Part shown: piece after piece, positions 15,035 to 22,092 of the stretch
Numbering within the stretch: position 1 is the stretch's first letter
Layout of the letters: each line of letters opens with the position of its first letter
Assembly (NCBI RefSeq): GCF_047971885.1
Contig: NZ_JBKEAE010000015.1
Location: 1-24,060, forward strand
Reading direction: 5' to 3'
Length of the DNA stretch: 24,060 bases
From: Tropicimonas sp047971885
GTDB taxonomy: Bacteria > Pseudomonadota > Alphaproteobacteria > Rhodobacterales > Rhodobacteraceae
The notes under the pieces: model-generated
Databases searched by the model: none
Told to the model about the DNA's origin: nothing
Seen by the model: the letters and a program-made list of their open reading frames with translations, nothing else
Translations under genes and position numbers: made by a program

Positions 15035-16018
15035 ATGGACATCGATGATCTTGCGCGCCGGGTGCTTGCCGGAGAACGCCGGGCCCTGGCGCGTGCCATT
15101 ACCCTGATCGAGAGCAACCGCGCCGATCACCGCGCGCTGGCGCTGGAACTGGGTGCAAAGACGGCCGTGGCCGGGCGCGAGGCGCTGCGACTGGGGCTTT
15201 CGGGCACTCCCGGGGTCGGCAAATCGACCTTCATCGAAGCCTTCGGCAAATTGCTGACCGCGCGGGGGCTGCGGGTCGCGGTGCTTGCCGTCGATCCCTC
15301 GTCGGCGCGTTCGGGCGGTTCGATTCTGGGCGACAAGACACGCATGGAAGAGCTTTCGCGCGACCCGAACGCCTTTATCCGCCCCTCGCCTTCGCAATCC
15401 CAGCTTGGGGGGGTTGCCCGGCGCACGCGCGAGGTGGTGACACTGTGCGAGGCGGCGGGTTTCGACATCGTGCTGATCGAGACCGTGGGCGTCGGCCAGT
15501 CCGAAACCATGGTGGCCGAGATGTCCGATATCTTCCTTCTGCTGCTTGCCCCGGCAGGCGGCGACGAATTGCAGGGCGTCAAGCGCGGCATCATGGAAAT
15601 CGCCGACATGATCCTGATCAACAAGGCCGACGGCGAGTTGAAGGCCGTCGCCAACCGTACCCGCAGCGACTATGCCGGCGCGCTGCACCTGATGCGCAAA
15701 CGTCCCGAAGACCCGGAGGGGTTTCCAAAGGCAATGACCGTCTCGGCGGTTTCGGGCGACGGGCTGGAAGGCTCGTGGGACGAAATGCGCGCGCTGGCGG
15801 ACTGGCGCAGGGCGCATGGCCACTGGGAAAGGCGGCGGGCATCGCAGGCGCGGCACTGGTTCGAGGAAGAGGTCCGGCTGGGACTTCTGGCGCGGCTGTC
15901 GGAATCGCCCGAGATGCGGCACTGCATGAAGGATCTGGGCGACAGCGTCGCCAGTGGGCGGATGGCCCCCTTCGCCGCCGCCAGGGAAATGCTGGCGAAA
16001 CTGGATGCCGCGCGCTGA
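15035..16018 (+). CDS. meaB: Methylmalonyl-CoA mutase-associated GTPase MeaB
   Basis: This 327-residue G3E-family GTPase protects and reactivates the B12-dependent methylmalonyl-CoA mutase (ArgK/MeaB group). Visible features are Walker A GTPGVGKS (57-64), VDPSSARSGGSILGDKTRM, RPSPSQSQLGGVARRTRE, ETVGVGQSE and the guanine-specificity motif NKAD. The ATG at 15035 is preferred because GGAG precedes it and MDIDDLARRVLAGERRALARAI is the usual family start; an ATG at 14993 would add 14 residues. In Rhodobacterales the mutase works in propionyl-CoA assimilation and the ethylmalonyl-CoA pathway; the mutase gene is not in this window. Its 3' end overlaps the EamA gene by 14 bases. Confidence 0.95.
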   Translation: MDIDDLARRVLAGERRALARAITLIESNRADHRALALELGAKTAVAGREALRLGLSGTPGVGKSTFIEAFGKLLTARGLRVAVLAVDPSSARSGGSILGDKTRMEELSRDPNAFIRPSPSQSQLGGVARRTREVVTLCEAAGFDIVLIETVGVGQSETMVAEMSDIFLLLLAPAGGDELQGVKRGIMEIADMILINKADGELKAVANRTRSDYAGALHLMRKRPEDPEGFPKAMTVSAVSGDGLEGSWDEMRALADWRRAHGHWERRRASQARHWFEEEVRLGLLARLSESPEMRHCMKDLGDSVASGRMAPFAAAREMLAKLDAAR

Positions 16019-16892
16019 CGCCGGCGGTGCCGCCGGGAATCTGCGCGGGGCGGGGTTCATGGTTCTGGCCATGGCCGGCTTCGCGCTGGAGGACATGTTC
16101 CTGAAATCCGCCGCCGGTCACATGCCGGTGGGGCAGGTGCTGGCGCTTTTCGGGGCGTTCGGCACGCTGGGGTTCCTGCTGATGGCCCGGCTGCGGGGCG
16201 AGCCGCTGCTGGTGCCGGAAATGACCGGCTGCGGCATGCTGCGCCGGGCGGTGTTCGAATCCGGCGCGCGCCTGTTTTATCTGCTGGCCATCGCCCTGAT
16301 GCCGCTGACGAACGCCTCGGCCATTCTTCAGGCGACCCCGCTTGTCGTCGTTGCCGGGGCAGCGCTGGTTTTTGGCGAGCGGGTGGGTTTCGCCCGCTGG
16401 GCGGCGATCTGGGCGGGCTTCGCCGGCGTCCTGCTGATCCTCCGGCCCGGAACCGAGGGGTTCGACAGGGCTGCGGTCTTTGCCGTTCTCGGTACGCTGG
16501 GATTCGCCGCGCGCGATCTCGCCACCCGGGCCGCGCCCCGGGGGCTGAGCACCGCGCAGATAGGCATCTGCGGCCTTTCCGTTCTGGTGCCCACCGGTCT
16601 GGCGGTGCTGGCGATCACCGGTGGCGCGGTGTTGCCGCAGCCTGCCGGGCTGGCGCTGGTCGGGGCGGGATCGCTGATCGGCGTTGCGGCCTATGCCTTT
16701 CTGACGGCGGCAATGCGCACCGGCGAGGTTTCGGTGGTGACGCCCTTTCGCTATACGCGGCTGCTTTTCGGGGTGATGCTCGGCATGCTGGTTTTTGCCG
16801 AACGGCCCGATGCGGCGACGCTTGCGGGCAGCGCGATCGTTCTTGCGGCCGGTCTCTATATCCTGCTGACGCGGCGCCGTCCGGCCGGCTGA
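16005..16892 (+). CDS. DMT/EamA-family transporter
   Basis: This 295-residue inner-membrane protein has about ten hydrophobic segments arranged as two EamA repeats. The first repeat begins GFMVLAMAGFALEDMFLKSAAG and ends LVFGERVGFARWAAIWAGFAGVLLILRPG. The second ends with TPFRYTRLLFGVMLGMLVFAERPDAATLAGSAIVLAAGLYIL. Both ends carry the GE/AE-R-x-lid pattern typical of drug/metabolite exporters. The ATG at 16005 overlaps meaB by 14 bases, suggesting coupling, though a later start near 16059 cannot be excluded. The substrate is unknown; related proteins export amino acids, purines or drugs. It converges on the dipeptidase gene with a 4-base gap. Confidence 0.87.
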   Translation: MPRADAGGAAGNLRGAGFMVLAMAGFALEDMFLKSAAGHMPVGQVLALFGAFGTLGFLLMARLRGEPLLVPEMTGCGMLRRAVFESGARLFYLLAIALMPLTNASAILQATPLVVVAGAALVFGERVGFARWAAIWAGFAGVLLILRPGTEGFDRAAVFAVLGTLGFAARDLATRAAPRGLSTAQIGICGLSVLVPTGLAVLAITGGAVLPQPAGLALVGAGSLIGVAAYAFLTAAMRTGEVSVVTPFRYTRLLFGVMLGMLVFAERPDAATLAGSAIVLAAGLYILLTRRRPAG

Positions 16893-16896
16893 TCCG

Positions 16897-17964
16897 TCAG
16901 CCGCCGAGCGAGCGTTCGAGAAGCCGCAGCCAGTTGCCATGTGCCAGCTTGCGCAGAAGCGGCGTGTTGTAGCCATGGGCACGGAGCGTGTCGATCAGCC
17001 GGGGCAGGCCGGCGGCATCGCCGATCACGTCGGGAACCTCGCACCCGTCGAAATCCGAGCCGAAGCCGACGTGATCCTCGCCCAGATGCGCGATCAGATG
17101 GTCGAGATGCCGCAACAACGGATCCCAGCCACCGCCCCTGTCGTCGCATCCGTCCGGCCGCAGGAAGAAACAGCAGAAGTTCAGCCCGACCATCCCGCCG
17201 CTGTCGCGGATCATCGCCAGTTGCCGGTCGGTCAGGTTGCGCGGTGTCGGGCAGATCGCGTGTGCATTGGAATGGGTGGCGACAAGCGGCGCATCGCTGA
17301 TCGCCGCAACGTCGTCGAATCCCTTTTCGTTCAGATGCGACAGGTCGATCAGGATCCGCAGCGCATTGCATTCGCGGACCAGCCGCTTGCCGGCATCGCT
17401 CAGCCCGGGGCCGGTATCGGGGCTGGCGGGAAAGGCGAAGGGAACGCCGTGGCCAAAGGCGTTGGCGCGGCTCCAGACCGGCCCGAGCGACCGCAGCCCA
17501 AGGGCGTGAAAGACGTGAAGCGCATCGAGGTCGGGGCCGATCGCCTCGGCCCCCTCCATATGCAGCATGCCGGCAATGGCGCCTCTGCCCATAGCGGCAT
17601 GAATATCCGTGGCCGAGCGGCAGATGGCAAAGGCACCCCCGGCGGCGCGCTCCATCCATAACCAGTGGCCCAGCATGGAAAGCGCGGGCGCGCGGGCAGC
17701 GGCCGGAGCGAGCGGCGGCGGAAGCGGGATTTCAAAGGGTGGCGCGGGCAGGGCGCACATTCCGGCCGGGTCGCCGTGACAGGGCGCCGATGGCAGGAAA
17801 ATGGCGAACAACCCGCCGGCGAAACCGCCCGCCCGCATGCGCGCCAGATCGAGATGCCCCTTGCGCCCCGCGCCCAGCCACAGTTCTCCGCGTCGCGCAG
17901 GATCGTGGTAAAGGCGTAGCAGGAAATCGTTGTGGCCGTCGAATACCGGCAGGATTTCTGACAT
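16897..17964 (-). CDS. Membrane dipeptidase family protein (peptidase M19)
   Basis: This 355-residue zinc dipeptidase homologue belongs to the renal-dipeptidase family. Metal-site residues are recognisable: His11 and Asp13 in FDGHNDF, the bridging Glu137 in GMLHMEGAEAIGPDLDAL, a His in LIDLSHLNEKGF, and a His in PLVATHSNAHAICPTPRNLTD. GFGSDFDG near the C-terminus is the usual active-site Asp region. The family hydrolyses dipeptides, often with a D-residue, and occurs in many Rhodobacterales genomes. No signal peptide is seen, so it is probably cytoplasmic despite the family name. The ATG at 17964 begins MSEILPVFDGHND, with only a weak ribosome site. The gene is divergent from rpmB and convergent with the EamA gene. 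Confidence 0.92.
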   Translation of the reverse strand: MSEILPVFDGHNDFLLRLYHDPARRGELWLGAGRKGHLDLARMRAGGFAGGLFAIFLPSAPCHGDPAGMCALPAPPFEIPLPPPLAPAAARAPALSMLGHWLWMERAAGGAFAICRSATDIHAAMGRGAIAGMLHMEGAEAIGPDLDALHVFHALGLRSLGPVWSRANAFGHGVPFAFPASPDTGPGLSDAGKRLVRECNALRILIDLSHLNEKGFDDVAAISDAPLVATHSNAHAICPTPRNLTDRQLAMIRDSGGMVGLNFCCFFLRPDGCDDRGGGWDPLLRHLDHLIAHLGEDHVGFGSDFDGCEVPDVIGDAAGLPRLIDTLRAHGYNTPLLRKLAHGNWLRLLERSLGG

Positions 17965-18050
17965 GCTGCATCCGTTGCGCTTGGTGTGCCGGCGCAGCCT
18001 AACCGGCAAATGGCGGCGGTGAAAGCGGATCACCGAGACGGGGAATCGGC

Positions 18051-18079
18051 TTGACAGTGCCGGCGCCTTGCTCTTAAAC
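18051..18079 (+). promoter_or_regulatory. rpmB promoter
   Basis: TTGACA (18051-18056, perfect) and TTAAAC (18074-18079) are separated by exactly 17 bases. The predicted transcription start is near 18086, giving a leader of about 75 bases. This is the strongest -35 plus spacing match in the window and suits a highly expressed ribosomal protein gene. Confidence 0.65.
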
Positions 18080-18161
18080 GCGCGAACGGAATTCGGGGCG
18101 CCCCAGCCGGATGAGCCGCTGGGCGGTGCCCCATTTGTCATACGAAGCCGAGGATCGATAC

Positions 18162-18449
18162 ATGTCGCGTGTCTGCGAACTGACCGGTAAGGGCCCGATG
18201 GTTGGCAACAACGTCAGCCACGCCAACAACAAGACCAAGCGCCGTTTTCTGCCCAACCTGCAGGATGTGACGCTGATTTCCGATACTCTGGGGCGGTCGT
18301 TCAAGCTGCGGATCTCGTCGTCGGCGCTGCGTTCGGTCGATCATCGGGGTGGGCTTGATGCTTTCCTTGCCAAGGCCAGCGATGCCGAACTGTCGGAAAA
18401 GGCACTGAAGATCAAGAAGGACATCGCCAGGGCTCAGGCTGCCGCCTGA
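18162..18449 (+). CDS. rpmB: 50S ribosomal protein L28
   Basis: This 95-residue protein is ribosomal protein L28 of the large subunit. The start MSRVCELTGKGPMVGNNVSHANNKTKRRFLPNLQ is diagnostic, and LRISSSALRSVDHRGGLDAFL follows. The alphaproteobacterial form is longer than the E. coli protein, with the C-terminal helix seen here (KALKIKKDIARAQAAA). The ATG at 18162 follows an AGGA about nine bases upstream. It has its own near-consensus promoter and a strong intrinsic terminator, so it is a single-gene transcription unit. Confidence 0.98.
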   Translation: MSRVCELTGKGPMVGNNVSHANNKTKRRFLPNLQDVTLISDTLGRSFKLRISSSALRSVDHRGGLDAFLAKASDAELSEKALKIKKDIARAQAAA

Positions 18450-18478
18450 TTCTCAGGCGAAACCCGTCCCTGTTCCGG

Positions 18479-18510
18479 GCCCTGCCGCAAGGCGGGGCTT
18501 TTGCCTTTTT
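18479..18510 (+). terminator. Rho-independent terminator of rpmB
   Basis: GCCCTGCC (18479-18486) and GGCGGGGC (18491-18498) form an 8-bp stem with one G-T pair, closed by a GCAA (GNRA) tetraloop. TTTT, GCC and TTTTT follow directly. It starts about 30 bases after the rpmB stop and is the clearest intrinsic terminator in the window. Confidence 0.85.
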
Positions 18511-18550
18511 GGGGTTTGCGTTTCCCTGCACGCAAACTAGGCTGCGGGGG

Positions 18551-18898
18551 ATGACTCGCCTGCGTTTGCATATCGGCCTGTTTCTGGCCTTCGTGCTGAC
18601 CATCTCGACTTTCGGGATCGGTATGGCGCGCGGGCATCTGCCGGTGGCGGGCGAAATGATCATCTGCGCCGGAGAGGGCGCGGTGAGCGTGACCGTGGAT
18701 GTTGCCGGGCGCCCGGTCCAGCGGTTGATGCTCTGCCCGGAAAAATCCGGCCTGTTGCTGACGGCGGTTGCTGTTCCGCAACCGGCGCCGATACCCGTCC
18801 CGCCGCGGCAGAGCCGTTGCGAGCGATCCGATGCCACCACGGAACCTTATGTACGAAACGGATTCTCGCAAGGCGCCCGCGCGCCGCCGCTGGCCTGA
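18551..18898 (+). CDS. Small membrane or exported protein, possibly DUF2946-like
   Basis: This 115-residue protein opens with MTRLRLHIGLFLAFVLTISTFGIGMARG, a signal peptide or membrane anchor. Then come GEMIICAGEGAVSVTVDVAGRPVQ with Cys39 and RLMLCPEK with Cys62. The layout resembles small DUF2946-like proteins found beside copper genes, but the usual CPxC ending is CPEK here, so one expected cysteine is missing; a further Cys lies near the C-terminus. The position, 76 bases before a PCuAC copper chaperone gene, supports a copper-related role, which is inferred. Start choice: the ATG at 18551 directly precedes the hydrophobic segment. An in-frame start at 18509 would begin inside the rpmB terminator. 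Confidence 0.65.
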   Translation: MTRLRLHIGLFLAFVLTISTFGIGMARGHLPVAGEMIICAGEGAVSVTVDVAGRPVQRLMLCPEKSGLLLTAVAVPQPAPIPVPPRQSRCERSDATTEPYVRNGFSQGARAPPLA

Positions 18899-18902
18899 AC
18901 CG

Positions 18903-18931
18903 CCGGCCGTGCTGCCCTTGCGGACGGCCGG
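18903..18931 (+). other. Hairpin between the small protein gene and PCuAC gene
   Basis: CCGGCCGT (18903-18910) and ACGGCCGG (18924-18931) form an 8-bp perfect stem with a 13-base loop. It starts just after the preceding stop codon. No T-run follows, so it may attenuate or stabilise rather than terminate. A small palindrome, GAACGTTC (18940-18947), follows. Confidence 0.4.
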
Positions 18932-18974
18932 ACGCTGACGAACGTTCAACCTCATTCAGAATCCGGAGACGAAA

Positions 18975-19421
18975 ATGTCTGTCAAATCCGTCGTTGCGGC
19001 AGCCGCCTTGCTTGCACTCGCAACTCCCGCGCTGGCCGATATCGAGATCAGAGATGCCTACGCCCGCGCCGCGATGGCCAATGCCAAGGCCGGCGCGGCC
19101 TTCATGGAAATCGTGAATACCGGCCCGGAGGACGACCGGTTGATCGGTGCGGCCTCGGATATTTCCGAACGTGTCGAACTTCACACCCATATCGACGACG
19201 GTAACGGCGTGATGAAGATGATCGAGGTCGAGGAGGGATTCGCGGTGCCGGCCGGGGGGGCGTACATGCTCAGGCGCGGCGGCGATCACGTGATGTTCAT
19301 GGGGCTCAGGGGGCCGATGAACGACGGCGATACCGTGAACGTGACCCTGACCTTCGAAAAGGCCGGCGATGTGGCGGTGGCCATTCCGGTCGACCTGCAA
19401 CGGCAGGACGGCGGGATGTAA
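18975..19421 (+). CDS. PCuAC-type periplasmic copper chaperone
   Basis: This 148-residue protein has a signal peptide (MSVKSVVAAAALLALATPALA, cleavage after residue 21) and the PCuAC fold. The proposed copper ligands are present: His70 or His72 in ELHTHIDDG, Met80 and Met82 in GVMKM, and His105 and Met107 in DHVMFMGL. IEIRDAYARAAMANAKAGAAFMEIVN is the usual family start. PCuAC proteins carry Cu(I) to the CuA/CuB sites of cytochrome c oxidase, or take part in copper homeostasis. GGAG eight bases upstream supports the ATG at 18975. It follows the small cysteine-containing protein, suggesting a copper-handling pair. It converges on the sirtuin gene. Confidence 0.93.
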   Translation: MSVKSVVAAAALLALATPALADIEIRDAYARAAMANAKAGAAFMEIVNTGPEDDRLIGAASDISERVELHTHIDDGNGVMKMIEVEEGFAVPAGGAYMLRRGGDHVMFMGLRGPMNDGDTVNVTLTFEKAGDVAVAIPVDLQRQDGGM

Positions 19422-19439
19422 TCGTCGTGCCCGATGATG

Positions 19440-19463
19440 CCGCCGGCCTGCGTGGGCCGGCGG
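19440..19463. terminator. Hairpin between convergent PCuAC and sirtuin genes
   Basis: CCGCCGGCC (19440-19448) and GGCCGGCGG (19455-19463) form a 9-bp perfect stem with a 6-base loop. It lies between the two convergent stop codons (19421 and 19487). There is no T-run on either side, so it is a possible two-way terminator without the usual U-tract, and only a moderate call. Confidence 0.4.
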
Positions 19464-19486
19464 GCCGGGTCTGGATGCGCCGGCGG

Positions 19487-20182
19487 TCAGGCGCTTGCCA
19501 GCAGGTCGTTAACCCAGGCCGGAACCACGCGCGTTGCCGGCCCCTCGCGGCGGATATCGAACATGCCCGAAAGCTCCGATGGCTCAAGGTTGAGCTCGAC
19601 CGTCTCGGCGCCGGCGGCGTTCGCCTGCATCACGAAGCCGGCGGCTGGGAACACCTGGCCCGACGTTCCGATGGCAGCGAACAGATCGGCGCTGTCGATG
19701 TGGCGCTGGATCAGGTCCATGTCGTAGGGCATTTCGCCAAACCAGACGATATCGGGCCGGGTTGCCCGTGTGCCGCATTCGGGGCAGGGGTCGCTGGCCG
19801 ACATCTTCTCGGGCGCGGGCCAGTGCGCGCCGCAAGCGGCGCAAAGCGCCCGGGCAAGTTCGCCATGCATGTGGATGACATGCCGGTGGCCGGCGCGTTC
19901 GTGCAGGTCGTCGATGTTCTGCGTCACCAGAACCACCTGGCCCGGCCAGTCCCGTTCGAGCCGCACCAGCGCCTCGTGGGCGGCATTGGGGTGCGCGGCC
20001 AGCGCGTTGGCACGGCGCGCGTTGTAGAAATCGTGTACCAGCGCCGGATTCCGTGCAAACCCCTCGGGTGTCGCAACCTCGGCCAGATCGTATTGCGACC
20101 AGACGCCTCCGGCATCGCGAAAGGTCCCGAGCCCGCTTTCGGCCGAGATCCCGGCTCCGGTCAGAATGACGATCTTTCGCAT
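19487..20182 (-). CDS. cobB: Sir2-family NAD-dependent protein deacylase (CobB, class III)
   Basis: This 231-residue sirtuin removes acyl groups from lysines using NAD. It shows GAGISAESGLGTFRD (9-23), TQNIDDLHERAG with QNID (88-91), catalytic His106 in HMHGEL, and a zinc site with Cys114, Cys117, Cys133 and Cys136. The Tyr53-x-x-Arg56 pair (in DFYNARR) is the class-III signature for binding the carboxylate of succinyl- or malonyl-lysine. Desuccinylase as well as deacetylase activity is therefore expected. The ATG at 20182 is chosen because it starts MRKIVILTGAG; an upstream in-frame start at 20230 lies in the promoter-like region. It is divergent from the tyrosine phosphatase gene. Confidence 0.94.
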   Translation of the reverse strand: MRKIVILTGAGISAESGLGTFRDAGGVWSQYDLAEVATPEGFARNPALVHDFYNARRANALAAHPNAAHEALVRLERDWPGQVVLVTQNIDDLHERAGHRHVIHMHGELARALCAACGAHWPAPEKMSASDPCPECGTRATRPDIVWFGEMPYDMDLIQRHIDSADLFAAIGTSGQVFPAAGFVMQANAAGAETVELNLEPSELSGMFDIRREGPATRVVPAWVNDLLASA

Positions 20183-20229
20183 CTCATCGTTCCCCGCCCA
20201 AAGGTTGCCGCCGCGCCCGTCATGCAACA

Positions 20230-20258
20230 TTTATTCGACAGCAGGGGACGGAAGGCAA
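20230..20258 (-). promoter_or_regulatory. Possible cobB promoter
   Basis: On the minus strand, TTGCCT (20258-20253) and AATAAA (20235-20230) are 17 bases apart. Each matches the sigma70 consensus at four of six positions. Transcription would start near 20223, about 40 bases before the cobB ATG. Confidence 0.35.
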
Positions 20259-20342
20259 GAATGAGCGGGTTTGACGGTGGTTCCCGACGAACCGGCGGAG
20301 CGCGACCGGTACGACCTGTCGGGCAAAGTGGGACCCGAGCGA

Positions 20343-20837
20343 ATGGACAGTGATCGATCTTCCCCTCCCAGGGTGCTTTTCGTCTGTCTGGGAAATATCT
20401 GCCGCTCTCCTGCGGCGGAGGGGGTGACGCGGGCGCTGGCGCGGCGCATCGGTTTCGATGTCGTGCTCGACAGTGCGGGAACGGGCGGATGGTATGTCGG
20501 CGCGCCACCCGATCCGCGCATGCGCGAGGTTGCCGCCGCCGCACGCTATGACATTTCGGATCTGCGCGCCCGGCAGTTCGGTCCCGGCGATTTCGCCCGG
20601 TTCGACCTGATCGTGGCGATGGACGAGCAGAACCGGCGCGATATCGAACGCCAGCGCCCCGCCGGATCGACGACGCCGGTAACGCTCTTTCTTTCCTACG
20701 GTCCCTCGCCGCGACGCGACGTGCCAGACCCCTATTACGACGGAGGCTTCGAAGAGGTCCTGCACCTGATCGAACATGCGGCGCGCGGATTGCTGGCACA
20801 TCTCGTACCACCGGCCACAAGAAGCGACCGTTCGTAA
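20343..20837 (+). CDS. Low-molecular-weight protein-tyrosine phosphatase
   Basis: This 164-residue cytoplasmic enzyme belongs to the LMW-PTP family. The P-loop CLGNICRS gives the C-x5-R signature with nucleophile Cys15 and Arg21. The general acid Asp129 is in DVPDPYYDGG, followed by the two tyrosines typical of the family. DSAGTGGWYVGAPPDPRM and ARQFGPGDFARFDLIVAMDEQN are also standard. The ATG at 20343 is preferred because MDSDRSSPPRVLFVCLGN matches the usual start; an in-frame TTG at 20271 would add 24 residues. The ribosome site is weak (GAG). It is divergent from cobB; its physiological target is unknown. It is not in a capsule locus, so an exopolysaccharide role is not indicated. Confidence 0.94.
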   Translation: MDSDRSSPPRVLFVCLGNICRSPAAEGVTRALARRIGFDVVLDSAGTGGWYVGAPPDPRMREVAAAARYDISDLRARQFGPGDFARFDLIVAMDEQNRRDIERQRPAGSTTPVTLFLSYGPSPRRDVPDPYYDGGFEEVLHLIEHAARGLLAHLVPPATRSDRS

Positions 20838-20995
20838 TAGTCGCGATGCGGAAGAAGCTGCCGCTCTCCGTCATGCCAGTTGATTACCCTACAATGGGCT
20901 CGATGTCGTCTTTCGGCGGCAAATATGGGTCGTTTTCAACGTCGTTGATATCGGGTCGACGCAGTGAAACCGCCGTTTGCCAAAACGCCAAAGGC

Positions 20996-21018
20996 GGCGC
21001 GGCCCGATGGTCCGCGCC
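20996..21018 (-). terminator. Possible terminator of the small exported protein gene
   Basis: GGCGCGG (20996-21002) and CCGCGCC (21012-21018) form a 7-bp perfect stem, extended by two inner pairs. It lies about 30 bases beyond the stop of the minus-strand gene at 21048. Read on that strand it is followed by GCCTTTGGCGTTTTGGC, a T-rich but interrupted stretch. The rest of 20838-21047 shows no gene. Confidence 0.45.
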
Positions 21019-21047
21019 GGGGTTGCGCAAGGTTCCCGGGCGGGTTC

Positions 21048-21371
21048 CTACTGGCAGACGTTTCCGGCGGTCGTTCCGAAGTCCTTGTAGCGCTTCCAGA
21101 ACGCTTCATGCGTATTGCGGTCCGATTGCCGGATGTCCTGCGCCTTCTGCGGATCGCGGAAGAACTGCGCCGCCATGCGCTGGTCGCTGCGGGTCAGCAT
21201 CTGGTCGGCCACACGCTGGATGCAGTTGCAGAGCGGTTTCGAGACGGCCCGGCGATTCGATTTCATGCAGGCACGTTCGATCGTCGAGCCGGCATCGGCC
21301 GGCGGGGCGCTTGCAATGTTCAGCGGAACTGCAAGCAATAATACAAGGAGAAGGGTGGTCAGGGATTTCAT
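21048..21371 (-). CDS. Small exported four-cysteine protein of unknown function
   Basis: This 107-residue protein has a strong signal peptide (MKSLTTLLLVLLLAVPLNIASA, cleavage near residue 22). The mature part is about 80 residues with four cysteines: ACMKS, LCNC and the C-terminal VCQ. That could give two disulphides in the periplasm. The segment VADQMLTRSDQRMAAQFFRDPQKAQDIRQSDRNTHEAFWKRYKDFG is helical, charged and, from memory, strongly conserved in Rhodobacterales. Homologues there are sometimes labelled arginine transporter, which nothing in the sequence supports. The ATG at 21371 has TGAGG six to seven bases upstream on the minus strand. No other gene shares its operon. Confidence 0.75.
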   Translation of the reverse strand: MKSLTTLLLVLLLAVPLNIASAPPADAGSTIERACMKSNRRAVSKPLCNCIQRVADQMLTRSDQRMAAQFFRDPQKAQDIRQSDRNTHEAFWKRYKDFGTTAGNVCQ

Positions 21372-21465
21372 CGTTTGCCTCAATAATATCAGCGCCCAAT
21401 TCTGATGCAGGGCTGTTCCGATAGGGTACCATGGCCCGAATCGTTCGAAATTTCAACGTGCCAGA

Positions 21466-21477
21466 GGCGGTACCGCC
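21466..21477. promoter_or_regulatory. 12-bp palindrome upstream of the small exported gene
   Basis: GGCGGTACCGCC is a perfect palindrome in the 148-base gap between the Lrp-family gene and the small exported gene. On the minus strand a TTGAAA (21456-21451) lies just downstream of it, with a weak CATGGT 17 bases later. It may be a regulator site for the small exported gene. The evidence is only the symmetry and position. Confidence 0.3.
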
Positions 21478-21519
21478 ACATGAATCCGCTGTTGCGGACC
21501 GGTTGCATCACCGGCGCGG

Positions 21520-21972
21520 TCAGGCGCGCGCGTCCTTGGGGCTGGCCATCACCACATAGGTGGTGATTGTCGCCACCTGCGAAAGCGCGCCCAGCCTGTC
21601 GGTGTGAAACCGCTTGTAGCTTTCCAGATCGGCGACCTCGACCCTGAGCAGGTATTCGACGCCGCCGGCTACATTGTGGCATTCCCGCACTTCGGAGGCG
21701 AGTTCCATCGCCCGTTCGAAAGTGGCCTGCGTGGCCCGGGTATGGTTCGACAGCCCGACCGTCACATAGGCGAGAAATCCGATTCCCAGCCGCTTGCGGT
21801 CCAGCACGGCGCGGTAGCCCGCAATGACGCCCGAACGCTCCAGTTCCTGCACCCGCCGCAGGCAGGCCGAGGGCGAGAGGCCGACGCGTTCGGCCAGATC
21901 GGTATTGCTGATCCGTCCCTCGCGCTGGAGCGTCTGGAGAATCCTCTTGTTGATCGTGTCGATCCTGCTCAT
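21520..21972 (-). CDS. Lrp/AsnC-family transcriptional regulator
   Basis: This 150-residue regulator has the standard two-domain layout. The N-terminal helix-turn-helix is INKRILQTLQREGRISNTDLAERVGLSPSACLRRVQELERSGVI (about 7-50). The C-terminal RAM effector domain (about 63-145) contains VRECHNVAGGVEYLLRVEVADLESY, the amino-acid binding and oligomerisation region. The start at 21972 gives the usual MSRIDTINKRIL opening; an ATG at 21990 would add six residues, and neither has an ideal ribosome site. It is divergent from a LysE-type exporter gene, a common pairing in which the regulator senses an amino acid and switches on its efflux. The effector is not determined. Confidence 0.94.
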   Translation of the reverse strand: MSRIDTINKRILQTLQREGRISNTDLAERVGLSPSACLRRVQELERSGVIAGYRAVLDRKRLGIGFLAYVTVGLSNHTRATQATFERAMELASEVRECHNVAGGVEYLLRVEVADLESYKRFHTDRLGALSQVATITTYVVMASPKDARA

Positions 21973-22047
21973 CCGATGCACCGGCTCCATCGTGGGGTCT
22001 GCCGCTCTGCCATAGGGCGCCCTGCTCTGCCGCGCAAGCATTGCAGA

Positions 22048-22084
22048 GTGATATCCGATGGCGCAATATTCGGCCTGATATCAC
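22048..22084. promoter_or_regulatory. Inverted repeat in the lrp-lysE intergenic region, pair 1
   Basis: GTGATATC (22048-22055) and GATATCAC (22077-22084) are perfect inverted copies separated by 21 bases. Each holds a near-palindromic TGATATC(A/C) unit, the two centres being about 27 bp apart. Lrp-type octamers bind several spaced short palindromes in this manner. The pair is closest to the regulator gene and is a plausible autoregulatory site. Confidence 0.5.
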
Positions 22085-22092
22085 CCACATGA

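Noticed and set aside
20271..20342. A TTG start extending the tyrosine phosphatase by 24 residues
   Set aside because: The extra residues do not match the family, whose P-loop normally lies within the first 20 residues, as it does from the ATG at 20343.
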